In this document: positions 7,270 to 15,484 of the stretch, piece by piece
Position numbering within the stretch: the first letter of the stretch is position 1
How the letters are laid out: each line of letters starts with the position of its first letter
NCBI GenBank assembly: GCA_039583705.1
Contig: JAVKSM010000029.1
Coordinates: 1-28,183 of the forward strand
Length of the DNA: 28,183 bases
Direction of reading: 5' to 3'
DNA from: JAVKSM01 sp039583705
Lineage (GTDB): Bacteria > Actinomycetota > Actinomycetes > Mycobacteriales > Pseudonocardiaceae
Notes under the pieces: generated by a model
The model's database searches: none
What the model was told of the DNA's origin: nothing
Seen by the model: only the letters and a program-made list of their open reading frames with translations
Made by a program: the position numbers and the translations under genes

Positions 7270-7658
7270 CGCCATGACGAGCCCCACAAGCGCTCGACAT
7301 GACCTCCTCGTGTCGCGAGCGGACGCGTTGCGGCGAGCGACCAGGCCTTTGGGGAGCGGGGTCCAGCGCGGCGGCCAGTTCGCCGCGGGCTTGGTGGCGC
7401 CCAAGGCCGGGGCCGGGGACGGGGCCGGGGACGGGGACGGGCCCCGCTGGCGGGGAGTGACTTGGCGAGGGTGCCCGAGCCCGGGGGGACCAGCCCGGCC
7501 AGCCCGACCCTGGGGCCTGGTCTGCGACGCTAACGGTCAGGCAGACGGCGAGGGTCGTACATACTGTCCAATGTCCCGGACTGTGCCGCAGACGTCGGCG
7601 CTGTACCCTTTGAGCGCACAAGCCTCTGGTACTTTGCATTTTCATTGGAGATCGACCC
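7270..7658. other. 389-bp gene-free stretch between vapC and the XRE regulator
   Basis: I see no credible gene here. The frames open across it have no family features and unusual composition. It contains a periodic G-rich tract (7409-7441, separate entry) and an A/T-richer segment from about 7600 to 7658 that probably holds the promoter of the downstream regulator. TTGAGC (7610-7615) and TACTTT (7630-7635) are poorly spaced, so no precise promoter is claimed. Confidence 0.6.
7409..7441 (+). repeat. Six G-tracts at 6-nt period, G-quadruplex-prone
   Basis: Five GGGG runs and one GGG run start at 7409, 7415, 7421, 7427, 7433 and 7439, each separated by two bases (CC or AC). The + strand could fold as a G-quadruplex. 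The tract is intergenic between vapC and the XRE regulator. Confidence 0.7.
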
Positions 7659-8924
7659 GTGCCCATCGATGACGCCAGCGCGCGACGACGGGAGATTGGC
7701 CGTCGGGTGGCGCATTGGCGCGCCCGCCGTCGTGTCACCCGCCAGCAGTTCGCCGACCTCTGCGAGCGGTCGCTGAGTTGGGTGGACAAGGTCGAGAGCG
7801 GTGAGCGCGGCCTGCTTCGCCTGCCAATGCTCGAACGTGTGGCCGAAGTTCTGCACGTCTCGGTCGATACGCTGACCGGAACGACTGAGACCGAGATACC
7901 GCAGGACCTCCACTGCCTCGATGCCTTTGAGATCTCCGCCATCCGTACCGCGCTGCAGTCCTACCAAGCCATCAGCCAGGTCTTCGTCCCCACCGACGCG
8001 ATCAGTGAGCCTCCGAACCTCGACCGAGTCGACCAACAAGTCGACTACGCCTGGGCTGCCTTCCAGAATGCTCATTGGCCTGGGCTCGGACGAGCGTTGC
8101 CGGGTCTGCTCACCACGGGACAGACTGCCGTGAGCGCCTGTTCGGGCGGCGACGACCAGGCACGGCATGCCCGTATCCTGCTGTCGCAGGCCTACCAGGT
8201 GACGGCTTCGGCGCTCTGGAAGCTCAGCGAAGCTGACCTTGCCTGGCTGGCCGCCGAGCGAGCACTCGTGCTCGCCGAGGAGACCGGCGACAATCTGCTG
8301 ATCAGTGATGCGGCCCGTCGTGTGGCCCAGGGGCTCATGGTCCTGGGTCACCACGGACAGGCGCCGGAACTCTTGCGCGCCGACATCGACCGGCTGGAAC
8401 CGAGTCGCGGTACCGACTGCGCCGCGCACCTGTCGCTGTACGGAATGCTGTTCCTGATGGGCGCCGTTGTCGCCGCACGGGCCGACGACGGCGCACTGGC
8501 TCGTGACCTGCTTGACGAGGGTCACGGCGTCGCCCGCCAACTGGGGCGCGACTGCAACGAACGCTTCACGGCCTTCGGCCCGACCAACGTCCGCTTGCAT
8601 CAGCTTGCCGTGCTGCTCGACCTGGGCGACGGTAGCGGCGCTGTCAAGGTCGCGCGTCGTATTACGGCGGATGGCCTTAACCGGCTACCCAAAGAGCGCC
8701 GCGCCAACTACTACCTCGATCTCGCGCGCGGGCATGTCCTCAGCGGCGGACGGGACGACGCGGTGTCCGTGTTACTCCAGGCCGATGTGCTGTTCCCGGA
8801 CGAGGTACGGTGTCGCCCCGGCGCCATCGAGCTCATCCACAGTCTCCGCCGGAGCTCGTCGGGTAGCCGCGCCAGCGAGCTGGACCGGCTGGCAACCCGA
8901 GTCGGGCTGGCAGCTCGTGAGTAA
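7659..8924 (+). CDS. XRE-family regulator with large C-terminal helical (TPR-like) domain (421 aa)
   Basis: The N-terminal helix-turn-helix (about residues 12-70) includes RRVAHWRARRRVTRQQFADL, SLSWVDKVESGERGL and LERVAEVLHVSVDTLTG. The remaining 340 residues are helical and repeat-like, for example QAYQVTASALWKLSEADLAW, AERALVLAEETGDN and YYLDLARGHVLSGGRDDAV, as in actinobacterial regulators with degenerate tetratricopeptide repeats. The GTG start at 7659 has GGAG eight bases before it. Its stop lies inside the next gene (8-base overlap), so regulator and flavoprotein are translationally coupled. This two-gene arrangement recurs in actinomycetes; its signal is unknown. Confidence 0.9.
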   Translation: MPIDDASARRREIGRRVAHWRARRRVTRQQFADLCERSLSWVDKVESGERGLLRLPMLERVAEVLHVSVDTLTGTTETEIPQDLHCLDAFEISAIRTALQSYQAISQVFVPTDAISEPPNLDRVDQQVDYAWAAFQNAHWPGLGRALPGLLTTGQTAVSACSGGDDQARHARILLSQAYQVTASALWKLSEADLAWLAAERALVLAEETGDNLLISDAARRVAQGLMVLGHHGQAPELLRADIDRLEPSRGTDCAAHLSLYGMLFLMGAVVAARADDGALARDLLDEGHGVARQLGRDCNERFTAFGPTNVRLHQLAVLLDLGDGSGAVKVARRITADGLNRLPKERRANYYLDLARGHVLSGGRDDAVSVLLQADVLFPDEVRCRPGAIELIHSLRRSSSGSRASELDRLATRVGLAARE

Positions 8925-9498
8925 ACCGGGCGCACACCGTGTGCTGTACCTGCTTGCGTGCGCTGCTCCCCGGGCGCGGCGCATCGGCGAACTCGTCAGC
9001 CGGGCACAAGCGGACGGCTGGTCGGTCTGCGTCATCGCCACGCCGGAGGCCAGGAAGTTCATCGACGTACCCGCGCTTGAGCAGGCGGCCGGGTTTCCCC
9101 TCAGGTCTGAGTACGAGCAGCCCGGTGGAAGCATCGTCGAGTTGCCACCGGCCGATGCGGTGCTCGTCTGCCCGGCGACGTTCAACACCATCAACAAGTG
9201 GGCGGCCGGCATCGCCGACACCTTGGCGTTGGGCCTGCTGTGTGAAGTGATCGGCTTGGGCCTGCCCGTGGTGGCAGCGCCAGCTCTGAACAACGCCCAA
9301 GCAGCCCATCCCGCGTTCGCCCGCAGCGTCTCCGCGCTGCGTGAGATGGGCGTCACCGTGCTCTACGGTCCTGGCGTCTACGAGCCTGCCCCGCCTGGCA
9401 CCGGCGGCCGAACCTATGACTGGGACATGCCGCTCGCGGCATTGCGGGAACGAGGCTTCGATGAGGATACTGAGAACCCACCCGAGCTTCGGGGCTGA
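8917..9498 (+). CDS. Flavoprotein of the phosphopantothenoylcysteine decarboxylase fold (193 aa)
   Basis: This fits the Flavoprotein family PF02441 (HFCD fold). RVLYLLACAAPRARRIGELV is the first strand-helix, GWSVCVIATPEARKFID follows, and the hallmark PATFNTINKWAAGIADTLAL (residues 86-105) includes the PAT-N flavin/substrate loop. The canonical SGSIA flavin-binding stretch at the N-terminus is replaced by ACAAP, so it is not a standard CoaC/Dfp enzyme. The GTG at 8917 overlaps the upstream regulator by eight bases. Longer upstream starts would lie wholly inside that gene and are rejected. FMN binding and a sensory or enzymatic partnership with the regulator are inferred. Confidence 0.85.
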   Translation: MSKPGAHRVLYLLACAAPRARRIGELVSRAQADGWSVCVIATPEARKFIDVPALEQAAGFPLRSEYEQPGGSIVELPPADAVLVCPATFNTINKWAAGIADTLALGLLCEVIGLGLPVVAAPALNNAQAAHPAFARSVSALREMGVTVLYGPGVYEPAPPGTGGRTYDWDMPLAALRERGFDEDTENPPELRG

Positions 9499-9513
9499 AG
9501 GGAGGCGCGGCTC

Positions 9514-10830
9514 GTGATCAAGAAGTTGCGGCTCAAGAACTTCAAGAGTTTCCGCGACTCTATCGTTCAGTTCGGACCGGTGTCGATCGTCTTGGGCGTC
9601 AATGGGGCCGGTAAGTCCAACCTCTTCGACGCCCTTCGGTTTCTCAAGGCGATCGGGGATGGGTTGACAGTCAGGGATGCAATAGACGGACATATATCAA
9701 CAGGAGCGGCGATTACGACTGTGGCGGGAGTGAGAGGCGGGGCTTCCGGCCTTACGCATTATCGTTCGGAATCAAGAGTCTTCCGGTTGGAGGTTGACGT
9801 CACAGTCGATGACGACGTTATCCAGTACGCCGTCGAGGTGGACGCCACAAATCGCGTCGTACTCAACGAGCAACTGGCATCTCAGAAGCATCCCGGGGAA
9901 TACGTGTTCAATACTGACCCCAGAACTGATCCGCTGGAGCAGGCCAGAGACACTCCGGTGGTCACGGCTCGCTTTTATAAGAAGACTCGTGGGCGAAACC
10001 CCCGGCGTGACTTCTCTCCTAATGAATTCATCATCTCCCAGTTCGTAAGTCGCAAGGCTGAGAGTAGTCTGAATGAGGTCGTCGCTGACGCGGTACGTGA
10101 AGAGTTTTCATCGCTCCGTCCACTTGAGCTACGACCGGAAGTACTTCGGCAATACTCACCGCTGGGGCGGACTGAACTCGGCGAGCACGGCGAGAATTTT
10201 GCGGCTATAGTGTGGCAGCTCAAGCGCGATGCAAGACCTGTCATAGTGAACCGGCGCCAGCCCGGAGGTGAAGTTGAAGCCGTTCGACATCAGAACCAAG
10301 AGGCTGTCGGAAGGCTGGAGGCGATCACCGGGTGGCTTGGTGAGCTGACGCCTCGCGCGATCGTCTCTATCGACACCCAATCGGCGCCGACCGGAGAGGT
10401 GATCTTCGCGGTCAAGGAAGAGCCCTTCCAGCAGAAGGTAACCGCGCCATCGTTGTCGGACGGAACGTTGCGCTTTGCGGCCCTTGCACTTGCAACCGTC
10501 GGGTCGACCGGCAGGCAGACCCTTGTGGTCGAAGAACTCGAGAATGGCATCAATCCGGCACGGCTGGCACTCTTGGTTCGGATGGTCGAGCAGGCTGCAA
10601 GTCTGGACAGCAACGTCCAAGTGATCGCTTCCACCCACTCACCGGCTGTTCTTGAATACGCGAGCGACGGCACGATCAAGGCGTCTACCGTCATCGGCTG
10701 GGACTACGAACAGATGGCCTCCAAGCCGGCACGGTTAAGTATGCTGCCCAACCTGGAGAGCGCGCGCAAGCAGCGTTCTCTCGGAGAGCTGCAAAGCGAA
10801 GGGTGGCTCCAGCTCGCGGCTGAGGTATAG
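9514..10830 (+). CDS. AAA family ATPase, ABC/OLD-like (AAA_21), probable defence protein (438 aa)
   Basis: This is an SMC/ABC-type ATPase. The N-terminus KLRLKNFKSFRD is typical of OLD and RecF-like proteins. Walker A is GVNGAGKS (residues 28-35), the signature-like SLSDGT is at 313-318, Walker B TLVVEE at 336-341, and the switch histidine is His375 in STHSPAVLEY. The insert between the two ATPase halves (about 60-300) is family-specific. The next gene, 10 bp downstream, encodes a TOPRIM-like protein, so this is a two-gene ATPase plus nuclease arrangement of the kind found in OLD, Gabija and PARIS-type defence. GGAGG lies eight bases before the GTG at 9514. The gene is A/T-rich relative to its flanks, suggesting transfer. 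It has no nuclease domain of its own. Confidence 0.85.
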   Translation: MIKKLRLKNFKSFRDSIVQFGPVSIVLGVNGAGKSNLFDALRFLKAIGDGLTVRDAIDGHISTGAAITTVAGVRGGASGLTHYRSESRVFRLEVDVTVDDDVIQYAVEVDATNRVVLNEQLASQKHPGEYVFNTDPRTDPLEQARDTPVVTARFYKKTRGRNPRRDFSPNEFIISQFVSRKAESSLNEVVADAVREEFSSLRPLELRPEVLRQYSPLGRTELGEHGENFAAIVWQLKRDARPVIVNRRQPGGEVEAVRHQNQEAVGRLEAITGWLGELTPRAIVSIDTQSAPTGEVIFAVKEEPFQQKVTAPSLSDGTLRFAALALATVGSTGRQTLVVEELENGINPARLALLVRMVEQAASLDSNVQVIASTHSPAVLEYASDGTIKASTVIGWDYEQMASKPARLSMLPNLESARKQRSLGELQSEGWLQLAAEV

Positions 10831-10840
10831 GTCATAGCGG

Positions 10841-11467
10841 ATGAGCCTGCGCGTGGCTATTGCCTGCGAAGACCACACGCACGATCAGTACATCGTCAAG
10901 CCGGTGGTCGAACGGCTGCTCAGCGCCATAGATTATCCTCGTGCCCAAGTTCGAGTTATCAGTGACCCCCGTACCAGAGGGATTGAAGATCTGACCCTTA
11001 AAGCATATGCCATCACCCAGCGGTATGCGCCTCTTGTTGACGCCCTGATATTTGCTGTCGATGCTGATCAGCAAGACGGCAGGGCTGGGAGGAGGAACCG
11101 GAAGGCATCCCTTGAGGGCGCCCTGAACGAATGTGGCGAACTCCGTTCGAGAACGGTTGTGGTGACCGCTCTGCAGGAGCTCGAGGTTTGGGCGCTCTGG
11201 GGGAGCCGGAGAGAACTTCCCGTTTCTTGGCATGACATTCGTGCTGAGCCGCATCCAAAGGAAGCCTTCTTCGATAACCTGATCACCAGGGCTGATCTGC
11301 GCGCACCGGGCAAAGGGCGACTTCGAATGATCAAGAAGAGCCTGGAGGCGGGCTGGGACTCGCTCAAGGAAGGGTGTAACGAGCTTGAAGTGTTGGAGGC
11401 AGAGTTGAGGCAGATCCTCCGCGAAACCCGAGGTGAACGGCCTGGTCGTGCTTCTCCGACCGGGTGA
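10841..11467 (+). CDS. TOPRIM / DUF4276-like protein, partner of the AAA ATPase (208 aa)
   Basis: Visible TOPRIM-type features are Glu10 at the end of the first strand (RVAIACEDHTHDQY), the DxD pair Asp74-Ala-Asp76 in ALIFAVDADQQDG, and ELEVWALWG (113-121), which resembles the E-x-W element after the fourth strand in DUF4276 proteins. DUF4276 proteins are often encoded next to an AAA_21 ATPase, as here with a 10-bp gap. The likely role is a Mg-dependent nuclease controlled by the ATPase. No strong ribosome site is seen, so coupling from the upstream stop is likely. Composition matches the ATPase and not the downstream genes. The family assignment is by motif pattern only. Confidence 0.65.
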   Translation: MSLRVAIACEDHTHDQYIVKPVVERLLSAIDYPRAQVRVISDPRTRGIEDLTLKAYAITQRYAPLVDALIFAVDADQQDGRAGRRNRKASLEGALNECGELRSRTVVVTALQELEVWALWGSRRELPVSWHDIRAEPHPKEAFFDNLITRADLRAPGKGRLRMIKKSLEAGWDSLKEGCNELEVLEAELRQILRETRGERPGRASPTG

Positions 11468-11557
11468 ACTTCGCGCTACGGGTCACACCGTCGGCCGGGT
11501 CACGGCCGGGAAGCGCGCGGCGGGACCCAGGCTGACCGTCGGGGTGGGCGGTTGACC

Positions 11558-11576
11558 CGGACCTCACGCAGGTCCG
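11558..11576. promoter_or_regulatory. Small inverted repeat upstream of the VWA gene
   Basis: CGGACCT-CACGC-AGGTCCG is a perfect 7-bp inverted repeat with a 5-base loop, immediately after TTGACC (11552-11557), a possible -35 element. It lies 23 bases before the VWA start. It may be an operator or a leader hairpin. Confidence 0.3.
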
Positions 11577-11598
11577 ATGCGCGGCCGGCTTCGATAGC

Positions 11599-12570
11599 GT
11601 GGTGGCGTTGAGCGGCTTCTCCGCGCCGGGCTGGTTCGCGCTGCTGGTGCTCGTGGCGGGCGTCGTGGCCGCCTACGGCTGGCTGCAACGACGCCGTCGC
11701 CGCTACACGATGCGGTTCGCCAACCTGGCGTTGTTGGAGCGGGTGTCGCCCCGGCGCCCGGGCTGGCCGCGCCACGTGCCGGCCGTGCTGCTGGTGCTGG
11801 CCCTGGTTCTGCTCACGGTGGGGCTGGCGGGACCGACCGCCGAGGCGAAGGTGCCGCGCAACCGCGCCACCGTGATGCTGGTGATCGACGTGTCGCTGTC
11901 GATGAACGCCACCGATGTCGTGCCGACCCGCATCGCCGCCGCCCGGGACGCGGCGACCTCGTTCGCCCGCAACCTCCCGCCAGGCATCAACCTCGGGATC
12001 GAGTCCTTCGCGGGCACCCCGACCGTGCTGGTCAGCCCCACCACCGACCGGGACCAGGCGGTGGCTGCCATCGCCGCCCTCAAGCTCGACGAGTCGACGG
12101 GCACCGGAGAGGCGCTGGCAGCCGCCCTGAACGCGATCGACGCGTTCAACCGCCTGGTCCCGGCGAGCGGCGCCGGGCCGCCACCGGCCAGGATCGTCCT
12201 GATGAGTGACGGCAAGCAGACCGTGGGCCGCGACGAGTTCGCGGTCGCCGCCCAGGCCGGCCAGAGCCACATCCCGATCAGCACGATCTCTTTCGGCACC
12301 CCCTACGGCACCATCGACCTGGGAGGTGAGCAGGTGCCGGTCCCCGTCGACGACGCATCCCTGGCGCAGGTCGCCCAGATCTCGGGCGGTGAGTTCTACC
12401 CCGCGGAGAGCAACCAGGCGATCCACAACGTCTACGACACCCTTGGCCAGCAGATCGGCTACCAACTCGTCCGCCGCGACGCCAGCAAGCCGTGGCTGGT
12501 CCTGGGCACCCTGACCTGCCTGGTCGCCGCCGCCGCCGGCCTCGTGCTGTCCCAGCGGCTTCCGGGGTAG
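11599..12570 (+). CDS. VWA-domain membrane protein (BatA / UPF0353 type, 323 aa)
   Basis: Two membrane helices (about residues 10-28 and 60-78) precede a von Willebrand A domain. Its MIDAS motif is complete: D97-V-S99-L-S101 in VMLVIDVSLSMN, a Thr in ESTGTGEALAA, and Asp in RIVLMSDGKQT. A third helix near the C-terminus anchors the end, so the VWA domain faces outside. Such proteins usually follow moxR and a DUF58 gene and act with the MoxR chaperone in envelope or protein-complex maturation. Neither gene is next to it here; the upstream neighbour is the defence ATPase/TOPRIM pair. Start GTG is at 11599, with GTG 11602 and TTG 11608 as alternatives. Confidence 0.9.
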   Translation: MVALSGFSAPGWFALLVLVAGVVAAYGWLQRRRRRYTMRFANLALLERVSPRRPGWPRHVPAVLLVLALVLLTVGLAGPTAEAKVPRNRATVMLVIDVSLSMNATDVVPTRIAAARDAATSFARNLPPGINLGIESFAGTPTVLVSPTTDRDQAVAAIAALKLDESTGTGEALAAALNAIDAFNRLVPASGAGPPPARIVLMSDGKQTVGRDEFAVAAQAGQSHIPISTISFGTPYGTIDLGGEQVPVPVDDASLAQVAQISGGEFYPAESNQAIHNVYDTLGQQIGYQLVRRDASKPWLVLGTLTCLVAAAAGLVLSQRLPG

Positions 12571-12575
12571 CGACG

Positions 12576-13622
12576 ATGCCTACCCTGCGCGAGGCGGGCG
12601 GACACCTCGGCCCGCCGCCCCTGACCCTCACCCGGCTGCTGACGGCCTGGACCGCCCCTCCTGGGGTGGTGGCCGCGGTGCTCGTCGCGGGCGTGGCCTA
12701 CCTCGTCGCCGCCCATCGGGTGCGCACCGCCGCCGCGGGCTGGCCCGGCCGCCGGACGGCATGCTTCCTCGGCGGCGGGTTGGGCTCCGTCCTGCTGGTC
12801 ACCGTGACCGTCGTCGGGGTCTACAGCGACACCCTGTTCTGGGTCCGGGCGCTGCAGGACATCGTGCTGCTCATGGTCACCCCGATGTTCCTCGCGCTCG
12901 GGGCGCCGTTGCGCCTGGTCCGCGAGCTGGTCCCACCGCCGGTGCGCCGCGGCCTGGGACGGGTGCTGACCAGCGGGCCGGCCCGGGTCGCGACGTTCCC
13001 GCTGGTGGTCACGGTGGTGTTCGTCGCGCCGCTGTTCGCGGTCTACCTGACGCCGCTCGACGCGCTGCGGCTGCGCAGCCCGGTGATCAGCGGGCTGGTC
13101 GGGGTGCTGCTGGTCGCCGCCGGCTTCCTGTACTTCTGGAGCCGGTTGCGGATCGACCCGACACCGCGCGCCGACCCCTACGGCGTCACCGTGTGGATCA
13201 GCATCGCCGAGGTGGTCCTCGACGGTGCGCTCGGGCTGACCCTCTGGCTCGGCCCGCTCGTCGCCGCGCAGCACTACCAGGCGCTGGGGCGGGGATGGGG
13301 CCCGAGCCTGCGGGTCGACCAGATCATCGGTGCCGGAGTGCTGTGGATCGGTGGTGACCTGGCCGGGCTGCCGTTCCTCGGGGCCGTGTTCGTCCGGATG
13401 ATGCGCGAGGACGAGCAGCGGGCCGCCCGCATCGACGCCGAGCTCGACGCCGCGGACGCGGCAACCCGCTCGGTGCCCGGCCCCGACCGCCCTGGGGTCG
13501 ACGGCGCCCCGGCCCCCGGCCCGGTCTCGGCCTCCGCCCCGGCCTCCGCCTCGGCGCCGCCGCCCAGGCTGTGGTGGGAGGATCACCCGGAGCTGGCCGC
13601 GCGCTTCCGGCGGCGAGGGTGA
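12576..13622 (+). CDS. CtaG-like cytochrome c oxidase assembly membrane protein (348 aa)
   Basis: This polytopic membrane protein matches the caa3_CtaG / DUF1404-like family (PF09678) common in actinobacteria. About seven hydrophobic segments are visible, among them VVAAVLVAGVAYLVAAHRV, FPLVVTVVFVAPLFAVYLT and VGVLLVAAGFLYFWSRL. The family elements DTLFWVRALQDIVLLMVTPM, FLALGAPL and DQIIGAGVLWIGGDLAGLP are present. The family is linked to cytochrome oxidase copper assembly. The Ala/Pro-rich tail (about residues 290-330) is a low-complexity linker before the terminal WWEDHPELAARFRRRG. The ATG at 12576 lies five bases after the VWA stop; a longer frame from 12492 overlaps the VWA gene and is rejected. 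Confidence 0.88.
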   Translation: MPTLREAGGHLGPPPLTLTRLLTAWTAPPGVVAAVLVAGVAYLVAAHRVRTAAAGWPGRRTACFLGGGLGSVLLVTVTVVGVYSDTLFWVRALQDIVLLMVTPMFLALGAPLRLVRELVPPPVRRGLGRVLTSGPARVATFPLVVTVVFVAPLFAVYLTPLDALRLRSPVISGLVGVLLVAAGFLYFWSRLRIDPTPRADPYGVTVWISIAEVVLDGALGLTLWLGPLVAAQHYQALGRGWGPSLRVDQIIGAGVLWIGGDLAGLPFLGAVFVRMMREDEQRAARIDAELDAADAATRSVPGPDRPGVDGAPAPGPVSASAPASASAPPPRLWWEDHPELAARFRRRG

Positions 13623-13748
13623 CCACCCGCGTGGGCGTTTGCCTGGTGCTGGCCCGCAGGATGCCGCTTGCTTGCTCGTGGCGGTCGAGGCTCATGCTCT
13701 GGTGGGAGAGCGGGAGGAGGTGGGGTGGAGCCGAGGAGGGGTGAGCGG

Positions 13749-15410
13749 GTGACCGACCGGGTGCAGGGGCGGCGAGGTGAGGCCGTCCCGCCCCGGCCGG
13801 TCGGCCACGGCGCCGGCGCGGCCGGTCGGCCCGTGACCTGGACGGCGCCGCCCCGCGCCCGGCCCGCGCCTCCCCTCGGTCGACGGCTGTTGCGGCAGGC
13901 CAAGGTCGCGCTGGTGGTGCTCTCAGCGCTGGTGGTGCTGGTGACCGGGCTCGGCTGGTCGGCCTACCGCCAGCTCGGCGGCGGGCTGAGCACGAGCGAC
14001 GTCCTCGACCACGGCGGAGCGCCTGACGGGTCGTTGGACATCCTGCTCGTCGGCATGGACAGCCGGACGGACGCCCAGGGCAACCCGTTGCCGCGCCAGG
14101 TGCTGCAGGCGCTGCACGCCGGCCCGGACACCGGTGAGCTGAACACCGACACCCTGATCCTCGTGCACATCCCCAACGACACCCGGCGCCGGGCTGTGGC
14201 GATCTCACTGCCCCGCGACTCCTACGTGGACATCCCCGGCTTCGGCATGCATAAGATCAACTCTGCCTACCAGCGGGGGGCGATGACGGCCGAGCAGCGG
14301 CTGCGCGACGAGGGGGTGACCGGGCCGACTCTCGACCAGTTGGGTCGGCAGGCCGGGCGGCGAACCCTCATCCAGACCGTGGAGCAGCTCACCGGCATCT
14401 CTGTCGACCACTACGCAGAGATCAACCTGGCGGGGTTCTACGAGATCACGCAGGCGGTCGGCGGAGTGCCGGTGTGCCTGAAGGCGCCAGCCCGTGACTC
14501 CTACTCGGGAGTCGACCTGCCGGCCGGCCTCCAGACGTTGCAGGGCGCCCAGGCGCTCGCCTTCGTCCGGCAGCGTCACGGCCTGCCCCGCGGCGACCTG
14601 GACCGGATCGTGCGCCAGCAGGCCTTCATGGCGGGCCTGACGCACAAGGTCCTGTCGGCCGGCACCCTGGCCGACCCGGCGACGCTCTCGTCGTTGCTGG
14701 CCGCGGTCAAGAAATACGTCGTGATCGACCAGGGCTGGGACCTGGCCGGCTTCGCCCAGCAGGCCGCGGGCATGAGCGGTGGCGCGATCGCCTTCGAGAC
14801 CATCCCGACCGGGCGGCCGGACCTGCCGACCCCCTCCGACGGCCAGGCCGTCGAGGTCGACCCGCAACAGGTGGCCGACTTCGTGCGCTCCCTCACCGGC
14901 CTGCCCCCCGAAACGCCCTCGGCCACCCCACCGCTGGCCACTCCGTCGTCCCCGGTGTCGGCCGTGGCTGACGTCCGCAACGCGTCCGGGGTCACCGGGC
15001 TGGCCGCCCGGGTGCTCGGTGTCCTCACCGGGAGCGGGTTCAGCGCCGGTGAGACCGGCAACGCGGCTCCCCGGACGCACTCGGTCATCCGCTACGGCAG
15101 CGGCGCGTCCGACGCGGCCCAGCAGGCCGCCGATGCACTTGGAGGACTCCCCACGGCGGCCGACTCAGCGCTCGACCCCGGACACGTCGAGGTGCTTCTC
15201 GGCGCTGACTACGCCGGTCCGGGCTATGCCAGTGCGGGCGCTGCCGGTTCGGGTTATGCCGGTTCGGGCGCTGCCGGTTCGGGTTATGCCGGTTCGGGTT
15301 ATGCCGGTTCGGGTTATGGCGTCGCGGACACCACCCCGTCGCCGGGACCGACCAGCGCCGCCCCGCCGTCGCCGCCGCTGACCGGCGCTGGCGTGCCGTG
15401 CGTCAACTGA
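13749..15410 (+). CDS. LytR-CpsA-Psr (LCP) family glycopolymer ligase with LytR_C domain and Gly/Ser/Tyr repeats (553 aa)
   Basis: LCP enzymes attach lipid-linked glycopolymers to peptidoglycan outside the membrane. A basic cytoplasmic tail precedes one membrane helix (about residues 52-70). The LCP core follows: ILLVGMDSR (98-106), NTDTLILVHI (132-141), SLPRDSYVDIPG (153-164) with its catalytic Arg-Asp pair, and HKINSAY (168-174). QALAFVRQRHGLPRGDLDRI is the later conserved block. A LytR_C domain starts near residue 405 (VADVRNASGVTGLAARV). The tail carries seven 5-residue repeats of the GYAGS type and a Pro/Ser/Thr-rich end. The GTG at 13749 is chosen for GAGGAGGG eight bases upstream; the frame is open further up without coding features. 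Confidence 0.93.
   Translation: MTDRVQGRRGEAVPPRPVGHGAGAAGRPVTWTAPPRARPAPPLGRRLLRQAKVALVVLSALVVLVTGLGWSAYRQLGGGLSTSDVLDHGGAPDGSLDILLVGMDSRTDAQGNPLPRQVLQALHAGPDTGELNTDTLILVHIPNDTRRRAVAISLPRDSYVDIPGFGMHKINSAYQRGAMTAEQRLRDEGVTGPTLDQLGRQAGRRTLIQTVEQLTGISVDHYAEINLAGFYEITQAVGGVPVCLKAPARDSYSGVDLPAGLQTLQGAQALAFVRQRHGLPRGDLDRIVRQQAFMAGLTHKVLSAGTLADPATLSSLLAAVKKYVVIDQGWDLAGFAQQAAGMSGGAIAFETIPTGRPDLPTPSDGQAVEVDPQQVADFVRSLTGLPPETPSATPPLATPSSPVSAVADVRNASGVTGLAARVLGVLTGSGFSAGETGNAAPRTHSVIRYGSGASDAAQQAADALGGLPTAADSALDPGHVEVLLGADYAGPGYASAGAAGSGYAGSGAAGSGYAGSGYAGSGYGVADTTPSPGPTSAAPPSPPLTGAGVPCVN
15210..15314 (+). repeat. Seven tandem 15-bp repeats inside the LCP gene
   Basis: Seven in-frame 15-bp units of the form TATGCCGGTTCGGGT, two of them beginning GCT in place of TAT and the first two diverged, encode the alternating YAGSG and AAGSG steps of the C-terminal tail. 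Copy number is likely to vary between strains because the last five units are almost identical. Confidence 0.9.
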
Positions 15411-15484
15411 GACCCCGCCCGATGGCACCCCCCTCGCTGGCGCCCGGGGAGCCGGGTGGCCAGACAGGGCGCGACCACTTGGTT

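Noticed and set aside
7274..7672. + strand frame of 132 aa between vapC and the XRE gene
   Set aside because: Spans the G-tract repeat, low complexity, no ribosome site or family similarity.
12459..13586. Minus-strand frame of 375 aa opposite the CtaG-like gene
   Set aside because: Low-complexity Arg/Gln/Asp/Gly translation with no domain; the + strand membrane protein explains the region.
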